Of a stretch of DNA of 64,000 nt, positions 56,666-64,000 are shown piece by piece. Source of the DNA: Ascidia mentula (Eukaryota; Chordata; Ascidiacea; Phlebobranchia; Ascidiidae); the NCBI GenBank assembly GCA_947561715.1, contig OX387199.1, positions 15,071,001 through 15,135,000 on the forward strand, in the 5' to 3' direction. The position numbers were made by a program, and so were the translations under genes. The number at the start of each line of letters is the position of its first letter. Positions within the stretch are counted from its first letter, which is position 1. The notes under the pieces are model-generated. The model ran no database searches. It was not told the origin of the DNA and saw only the letters and a program-made list of their open reading frames with translations.

Positions 56666-59600
56666 ATGATCCCTATTTACCAAAGTTCTCCAAGTCCAGC
56701 CGAAATTCATGAACCGCCACCCTCAGTAAATCCCGAACGGACTCCCAATTACGTAAGTTCTCCAAGTACTGCCGAAATTAATCAACCACTAAGACCAGCA
56801 AACCCTAGAAGGATTCCCAAGTACGAAAGTCCTCCAAGTCCTGACGGAGATGTTGTACCGCTACCCCAGGAAAACCCCGAAAGGATACCGATGAACGAAC
56901 GTTTTTCAAGCTCTGCTGAAATTAATGAACCGCCAAGACCAGCAATACCGCGAATGCCTCCCAAGTATGAAAGACCTCCAAGTCCTGACGAATATGATAT
57001 ACCGCTATCCCAGGAAAACCTCGAAAGGATACCCATGAACGAACGTTTTTCAAGCTCTGCGGAAATTAATGAACCGCAAAGACCAGCAGTACCGCGAATG
57101 CCTCCCAAGTATGAAAGACCTCCAAGTCCTGACGAATATGATATACCGCTATCCCAGGAAAACCTCGAAAGGATACCCATGAACGAACGTTTTTCAAGCT
57201 CAGCCGAAATTCATGAACCGCCACCCACAGTAAATCCCGAACGGACTCCCAAGCATGTAAGTTCTCCAAGTACTACCGAAATTCATGAATCACCAAGACC
57301 AAAAAGACCACGAATGTCTTCCACGTACGAAAGTCCTCCAAGTCCTGACGAAGATTTTATACAGCTATCCTCGGAAAACCCCGAAAGCATACCTATAAAC
57401 GAAAGTTATGCAAGTACTGCCGAAATTTATAAACTACTAAGATCAACAAGACCACGAATGTCTCCCAAGAACGAAAGTCCTCCAAGTTCTGACGAACATG
57501 ATATACCGCTATCCTCGAAAAAAAACGAAAGGATACCCAAGAACGTACGTTTTTCAAGCTCTGCAGAAATTAATGAACCACCAAGACCAGCGGGACCGCA
57601 AATGTTTTCTAAATACGAACGTTCTTCAAGCTTTGTGGAAATTCATGAACCACCAAGACCAGCAGAACCGCGAATGTTTCCTAAATACGAACGTTCTTCA
57701 AGCTTTGTGGAAATTCATGAACCACCAAGACCAGCAGGAGCGCGAATGTTTCCTAAATATGAACGTTCTTCAAGCTTTGTGGAAATTTATGAACCCCCAA
57801 GACCAGCAGGACCGCGAATGTTTCCTAAATACGAACGTTCTTCAAGCTTTGTGGAAATTTATCAACCACCATCCCCAGTACACCCTAGAAGGACCACCAA
57901 GTACGAAAGTTCTCCAAATCCAGCCGAAATACCAGGGAGACCAGGTACGTGCATTTCAGGTTTGTTTGTTTGATTAATTGGAAAATCACCATCACAAAAA
58001 CATAGGATTGGGAAATAGAGCATGCGTGCCTAATGCTTTGACCTAAACCACTGCGTTTACTCTGTTTTTAATGACGACGGGATTCGATCCCAGAATATTT
58101 TGCCTTTACTGTGTGCTTTCCTTTACACTGGGAGTCAACAAGTGTCTTTAAACGAAATTTTTGTGAATGTACAGCTTCTAGTGAGAACAAGGATCAAGAC
58201 GATGAAACAACTAGAAAGGAAAAGTAAGTGACAACATTATTCCACAACATAGCTTTTTAATTTGCAAGAGTTTTGCATCTTCAGGATAAGCAAAAAACAC
58301 ATTGCGGATGTGAAAGCAGATCGCTTGAATGTTGAAACCACTACGCGAGGTGAAAACATTGTTAGTTATCTATTGCCTGGAAGGAATCTAATTCCCGATG
58401 TAATTCCCGATGTAAATTACACTGATCAAGAAGGGCGGACAGCCTTAAGAATTGCCATCAACAACCGATCAGTCAAAGCTTGCAAACTTCTTCTGAAAAT
58501 GGAGGTTTGAATTGGGCATAAGTTACATACATAGATTACACATACAGACACACACAATTTATGTAGAACTGCTGCGCCATAACCCTTTTAACGTCTCTCC
58601 AAAAGCGACAAACACAAAACAACAAAGGTGCAAAAAATATTTTTGTCTAAAAAATAGGTAAATTTGGAGTGGTCCCTTTTACATGCCATCAAGCAAGATT
58701 TCGTGGAAGGCGTTGAATTAATTCTAGAATCTGAAAACAAACGCGGTATTCAGACTCCCACACTTCCATCGAGCGATTATTACTTTCCTGGATTCGGTCC
58801 GGTTGTCCTTGCTGCACATTGTAACAAGTACTACATTCTGAAACTATTAATCGAGCATGGATATAAACTGGAGGTAGGAGCTGCGCGCCATACAGTCTAC
58901 ACAATAGATTATTTTATAAGCTTACATGAGTTGCGACATCGCGAAACCCAATTCTGTTTCAAGATTGTTTCTAACCTTTCTTTCATAAAAAAAAACATTA
59001 CAAATGACATTCATTATTTGACACAGGAAAAATGCACATATGACGGGGTTTTCTGGGAGTCAGCAAATGATAGGAAAATAATGTGCCAAGCAAAATCAAG
59101 CCCAGCCTACACTACAGTACTTGCTGAGGTAACATAAAGTAATCGAAAAGAAAGCATTAAATTAATTTATGGTACACTTTGTTGGCGATACAATACCGTA
59201 CATACGTTTATTGTTTTGGCTGGATTTGATAGAAGTTTGGTATTGATCCATTCCAACATTCCATGGATTTGATAACAAAAATACGAGAAAATGCCAAAAT
59301 GGAACCAGCACACAGTCAGTTTTACGTCGATTTAGAATGTGAAGTTGAAAGTTATATGTGCGCTCTTTTAGATGAGGTAATCTGCAATTAAGGTCCGTAT
59401 ATAAAAAAAAAACATAAAACCGATGTTTGCACAGATTCGCTCGTCTGATGGTCTGCTCTGCCTTTTTCAATGTGAGGTCGCAAACCTCGACACATCAAAA
59501 CCCATACAGCGATTGGGAAGAGTTGTCAAAGAGTTCAACGATATTGAAATTCGCCAGGATGGAAGTAAACAAAATGATAATGCGAAGTCACGTAAAAAGA

Positions 59601-61616
59601 TGCAAATTCTTGACCGTTCGGTCGACATGCGGTTATTAAATTTCGTAACTCATAGCAACACACAGGTTTGTAATCAATTCCATCCTAGGTCTATTTTTAG
59701 TGTTATTGCAAATCTTTTATCCAGCAATGCATCGATTACATGAACTACAAGGGGGCAAGGTACATGCACCAAGGAAATATGATTAAATGGGTTTTGATCA
59801 ACTTTTTCGTCGGATTGCTTTTTCCTTTTCTGTCTCTGTTTTATTTGACTGTCCCAAATATTTGGATTGGAAGTAAGCAGTTCCCGTTCTAGTCCCGATG
59901 TGAACAAATATATTTTGTAATACTCGATCCTTTTGGAAACTATTACAGAGCTTATAAAACAACCAGCAGTAGCATTTGCTTGTCACCTTATATCGGATTT
60001 ATCCTTTGTTGTTTTGGTGGTCATCAACGTCGCAACACGATCTGTTGAAAACGATTACCTGGGTATGCCGAGGAAACTGCACATATCTCCAAATTGTCGC
60101 TTTTACGATTAGTTTAAACGTGGTTAATACTTTTAGGATCTCCTCCCACACCAGTTCAATGGTTGATGCTCTTGTGGATATTCGGAAAATGGAGTCAAGA
60201 ATTTGTTGAATTAAAAATCCATGGCCCTTCCAAATACATCTCGGACTGGTGGAATATAAATGATATCACACAACTTACATTGCTAAGCACCAGCGCCATA
60301 CTAAGGTAAGTTTGCTATGAATTTACTTACACCGAAGTGCGACGACAGAAGAGCAATGACAAACCATTGCACTTAATTCAAGATATAAACCAGTGACATA
60401 ATTACTGGTACACAGCCATTTAATGCTATACAATTTTCTTCAACGTAAACAATCGTGCTAAGAAATTACAGGCGTTATTTCAGTCGCCTGAACTTAATTA
60501 ACAAATGTAGAAAAATATTATATGGCTCTCACAAAAATACAATTATAAATATGTAGCTTTCATGACTCTCCTAAACCAAAAAGGTTCCCTACCGTTGCTA
60601 TACAGCATAACTGTGCATTTTCGGTTTTAAACCGACATTCCTTTGCAAAAATCGCTGTTGGTTTTTTGACATCGTTGATTACAAATACAATTTATTCCCT
60701 TCTTTGAACGCATAAGGCGTGTAATTCAGCAAGTTGCACACCTTTTGGTTATTTAGTTGACTGTCCATAATAATCTTTAAATCTTTTCATTTTAAACAGG
60801 GCAGTGGATTTTTTTCAACACAACAATAATGTAATCAAAACACCGAGATACGAATGGAAACCAAACGAACTTAAACTTTTTTCAGAAGCTCTGCTTTCTT
60901 GGGCTTATATCTTTGTGTGTCTCCGTGTTTTTAATTCGATCAGAACAATTCGTAGACTTGGCCCCCTACAATTGTCATTAGCCAGAATGGTAACCAATAT
61001 CCTCGAATTCCTTTTCATATTCGCGCTTGTCGTGGTTGCTTTTGCTCTAAGTCTCAGTGAGTTGTATTGGTATTATGGCACAAATCCTGGCAGACAACTG
61101 CTTTGTGTTGCAAATAATTCTACTGCTTCGAATTGCAACAAAAGTGTTCTGTTTACTGATATTGGCAGTTCACTACGGGCCCTGTATTGGACAATTTTTG
61201 GGTACCTAGACCTGTCTCTTATATCGCTTTCTGGTAAACACTTCGTAACTGAAGGGTTCGCTTGGTCGCTTGTGACTGTATATCACGTTGTTGTTCTCAT
61301 TGTTTTGATCAACATGTTGATTGCCATGATGTCGCGAAGTTACGAACAGACGAGCACCAACGCTGAAGTGGAATGGAAACTTCACCGTACGGCAGTTTGG
61401 CTTCGATTTATTCGAAGGGAAAACGTTCTTCCTCCACCAATGAACATTATTCCGAACATTTGTCAACTAATCAAATGGATCAGGGGAAAGTACCTTAAAA
61501 CCAAGAAAGCACATAAAGTAAACAACAATGCAAATGAAGCTCACCAAGGATCGAGAAAATACGTCATCAAGGTTATTCTGGAAAGATATAAATACAACAA
61601 AGGACTTGCAAAATAG
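56666..61616 (+). CDS. TRPC-like cation channel copy C, intact, ~1161 aa
   Basis: The complete copy. Exons: 56666-57944, 58175-58223, 58285-58504, 58658-58873, 59027-59128, 59236-59376, 59435-59665, 59725-59872, 59949-60062, 60137-60305, 60800-61616; GT-AG throughout and phase-consistent. Residues 1-426: about 18 Pro/Ser/Glu-rich repeats. Residues 443-590: ankyrin-like repeats (EGRTALRIAINN; FGPVVLAAHCNKYYILKLL). Residues 590-745: linker. S1 in exon 8 (FFVGLLFPFLSLFYL), S2 in exon 9, S3 with EW...DWWNINDI in exon 10, S4-S6 in exon 11, pore LYWTIFGYLDLSLISL, then the TRP box EVEWKLHRT and LPPPMNIIP. These last motifs are hallmarks of TRPC channels, which conduct Na and Ca downstream of phospholipase C. 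The Pro-rich head is not a usual TRPC part. Exon 3 carries an extra IPDV repeat (12 bases) absent in A and B. Confidence 0.92.
56690..57944 (+). repeat. Coding minisatellite: Pro/Ser/Glu-rich repeats of channel C exon 1
   Basis: Imperfect 66-78-bp units, all in frame. Two alternating types: SSPSTAEINQPPRP.NPERTPKY (22-24 residues) and SPPSPDEYDIPLSQENPERIPMNERF (26 residues). The last four units (57600-57860) are nearly identical to each other, indicating recent expansion. Many units contain the donor-like GTAAGT at 'tacgtaagttctcc'. Confidence 0.9.
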
Positions 61617-61940
61617 GTGAATGTTTATTTCACCAACATTCGCTCAACGTGACAGCGCGAAGTTTATCATAAATATTCGCCAAGCATGTTTTGAAATTTT
61701 ACCAGCATTATGATGAACAGCATTCTAGCTTTGGCCTTTTTGTTCAGAATATTTAACTCCAGATACTTTGCACCCATGTTTTGAAATGTTTTCAAATTAA
61801 TGTCTATTTTGCTGAAATTTTGCTGGTGTGTTTGATTCTGCGTGACCGCCATGTGTGACATTTAACCTTATATGTTGAATATCCTTATATTGTACTGAGA
61901 AAACTATTATCGCATTTACTTTTGTAACAGTTTTGGTCAT

Positions 61941-62965
61941 TACAAGCAGTAATATTTAACTTTACCATTATTTGTTGGTCTGTTGGATGCTTTTGCGCAG
62001 TTGTAAATTTATGATGTCATGACTGTTGGTGGGCTATGTCTAGATGTATTGGTTAACCGTCAATAAACCTCATCCCTGTATGTCCAAATTTCATAAGGAT
62101 TGGTTTTAAAATTAGTTATGTAAAGGACACATACATCAAATCGAAAAACGGACTGAGATTTTTACATGAACAACGTGAGGTTTGCAGGGACCGGGTTTGC
62201 AAGGAGAACACACTCGCCGTTTATCTGACTCCTAAGACTATTAAAAACATCTGCCAAGAACTGCCTTTACGAACTTTTAATTAGTTCGGTTTTTGCAGTT
62301 CGATTGAAAGTGACTCTTTAATACGCCGCTGGATGGCACTAACAGTCGAAATGGTTACCTATATACAAAACATATAGGCATGTGTCGTTTGTGAACTTTT
62401 AAAAGAAAACATGTAACAAACCTGGGGTTTGTAAACCCAAAGGGGTCACTTGAATCAAAACCGACTTGGTGTCATGAATTGTAAACCTTCTTCCAAACAA
62501 GTTTCATCGTTTGAAAGTACATCGTTTTTTATGGAATTATTTGTGTTTATTCAAACGGCAACACATCTACTGACTATAAATGGATTTCGCAATTAACGTA
62601 TCAAACCTTCTTGCGGTTCTGGAAGGCGTTTATTAGTCAGGATGTTGTTGAGTTTGATTGACAACTTCATCAGGCGTTTGCTCACAATTGTGTCGGGCAT
62701 TTGTGTCTTTGAGGTAATTTGTACATCACACCAAAAACGTATGTGAACTTAGCAGTGGCGAAATCTTGTAACGACAGTTAAAATGCAAATGTTAATGTTA
62801 TTGCATTTTTTTTACTTCTTTTTTTTTTTTTTAACCATAAATTAATTGTTTCTTTGTTTTAAATATATTAATGGTAAATCCATCGTAATGCGAAGCGTTC
62901 TCGGCAAGATTCCACTTGAAACCTTAAAAAATCACTCTCTTTCCTTCTCCATAAGATTTAAATTT
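61941..62965. other. Mostly non-coding; one weak plus-strand exon candidate
   Basis: Beyond the duplication breakpoint. The plus frame 62129-62284 is open for 51 codons to TAG (YIKSKNGLRFLHEQREVCRD and TLAVYLTPKTIKNICQELPL), preceded by an acceptor-like AAG. Nothing else was recognised; there is a T-run at 62808-62831. Confidence 0.3.
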
Positions 62966-63168
62966 TGGCTAACAGTCATCCTCCTCAACTGTAACATGAG
63001 TGACAACTTTTTCCATGCTTCCTTCCACGCATTCAAGTACTTCCATCATCATAAGGTTAGTCGCAATATGATTGACAGGTATGAAAGCTATTACTTTTTT
63101 GACACGCGACATCCCACAACGGTCAGCAACTTCTGCAAAAAACTGTTCACGTGCGCACAGCTGCACAT
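62966..63168 (-). CDS. Possible last exon of an unidentified minus-strand gene
   Basis: After the acceptor 'ttgatgtgcag' on the minus strand the frame reads LCAREQFFAEVADRCGMSRV, then VIAFIPVNHIATNLMMMEVL and ends in VTVEEDDC and a stop at 62966. Composition and codon use look coding. The family is not recognised and no upstream exon was found before the window edge. Confidence 0.35.
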
Positions 63169-63199
63169 CAAAAGTAACTCTTTGAGTTTAATATGGTAG

Positions 63200-64000
63200 G
63201 CATATAGTTTAATTATTTGTTAATGAGCTGCTACTAGGTAAGCAGGTGTTTTAAGCGAAAGATTGTTGTATTTATCCATATTAATTAACATTGCAGCAAC
63301 ACGGAGCAAACGGTGTTTTTTTATATTTAGTCTGTATTGCGTGCCCGTTATTTTTGAATATACCTTTAGTATATTTTACCATTTTTTGTGAATTGGTGTA
63401 GAAAGTGTTTAAGTAAAAAAAGTGTGCTAACAGCTTAAAAAATAAAAAAATAAACGAGTTGAATAAATTTCCCAGCTCACTTAGTGGGGATTTTGTTGAA
63501 CAGTGCTTTTTGGAAACTTGTCTGACTGTGTGATGCAGAAACCGGTGGTTGGTTGACAAGGCTTAAGGCGAACTAAAATAAGAAAAAATGAGGACAAGGT
63601 AAACCACAATCATAGTATACTTGCATAAACTCTTTTCTCTGCCAATTATCGAGTGTTTCCTAATCATGATTTTACGACGTCAAATATGCACAATGACAAT
63701 GCAACGACCATATAATTACCAAGATAAATTATAAAGTAAATCCTGTTTCCCATGTAAACTGTTAAGTGCTAGTTCATGTGATAGCGTAAATTGTTTCCTC
63801 TGGGCTGCCTGCGTTGCAAACTAGCGATTGGTCATTCAATCTATTCTGATTTAATTCGATACGAGACTCATGTAATGCTAACTCTGTAACGTATACTGTT
63901 TGGATTCACAAGGCCTTAAAGAATAAACATATTTTGATTGGAAGGGACGACTAAAAATGTTTTATGAAATTTGCTTTAAAACAGACAATAAACTAAAGTG
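63200..64000. other. Non-coding stretch to the right edge
   Basis: AT-rich, with no supported ORF, repeat or RNA gene seen. Confidence 0.5.

Larger units (their letters stand above)
48201..61940. repeat. Segmental duplication unit 3 (channel copy C)
   Basis: Starts downstream of channel B at the shared breakpoint. Its right edge is near 61940, where similarity to the downstream DNA of channels A and B stops after 'cttttgtaacagtttt'. Length about 13.7 kb. Private changes: a deletion just inside the left edge near 48228, a LINE fragment (49545-50480) and a truncated inverted repeat. Confidence 0.85.

Noticed and set aside
58079-58098. 'gggattcgatcccag' looks like a tRNA T-arm (B box)
   Set aside because: No acceptor stem, D-arm or anticodon arm could be placed upstream on either strand, and the matching site in unit 1 (about 30026) is not conserved. 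It lies in an intron of channel C.

Overview
The window looks like part of an ascidian (Ciona-like tunicate) genome. The DNA is AT-rich and eukaryotic, with many short GT-AG introns. One gene is an integrin alpha chain with an inserted I domain, an arrangement confined to chordates, and the intron density and compactness fit a tunicate. The species is inferred, not proven.

Left part (1-18.7 kb). The 5' ten exons of a xanthine dehydrogenase gene lie on the minus strand at 1-2281, with the gene running off the left edge. A possible ZP-like exon sits at 3.1-3.3 kb. A 37-bp minisatellite with a 448-bp higher-order period occupies 4.2-6.06 kb. A complete integrin alpha gene of about 28 exons follows on the plus strand (7581-16504), from signal peptide to the GFF-type cytoplasmic tail. 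Two of its introns carry hammerhead ribozyme sequences on the antisense strand. The one at 10602-10654 keeps every core base and all three helices; the one at 12063-12113 has decayed. Between 16.5 and 18.7 kb there is only a small cysteine-rich ORF and a decayed duplicate of it.

Right part (18.7-61.9 kb). This is a three-copy tandem segmental duplication: units about 18711-33664, 33665-48200 and 48201-61940. Each unit has the same order: a minus-strand aspartic-protease (cathepsin D/pepsin type) pseudogene, a field of about 1.9-kb repeats (R) separated by about 57-bp satellite arrays, and a plus-strand TRPC-like cation channel gene. The three channels (A, B, C) share exon boundaries and phases. 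Their N-termini carry a long Pro/Ser/Glu-rich repeat exon ahead of the ankyrin-like and six-transmembrane regions. C is intact (about 1161 aa). B has a frameshift near its first ATG, a usable downstream ATG, and has lost its first intron by deletion. A is split by a 1.44-kb DNA transposon whose right end supplies an in-phase splice acceptor. Later insertions mark single units: a solo LTR and an element with a hammerhead relic in unit 2, a LINE 3' end in unit 3, and long inverted repeats in units 2 and 3.

Far right (61.9-64 kb). Mostly non-coding, with two weak coding-exon candidates.

All exon models come from reading frame, splice-site and phase consistency by eye. No alignment, folding program or transcript data were available.
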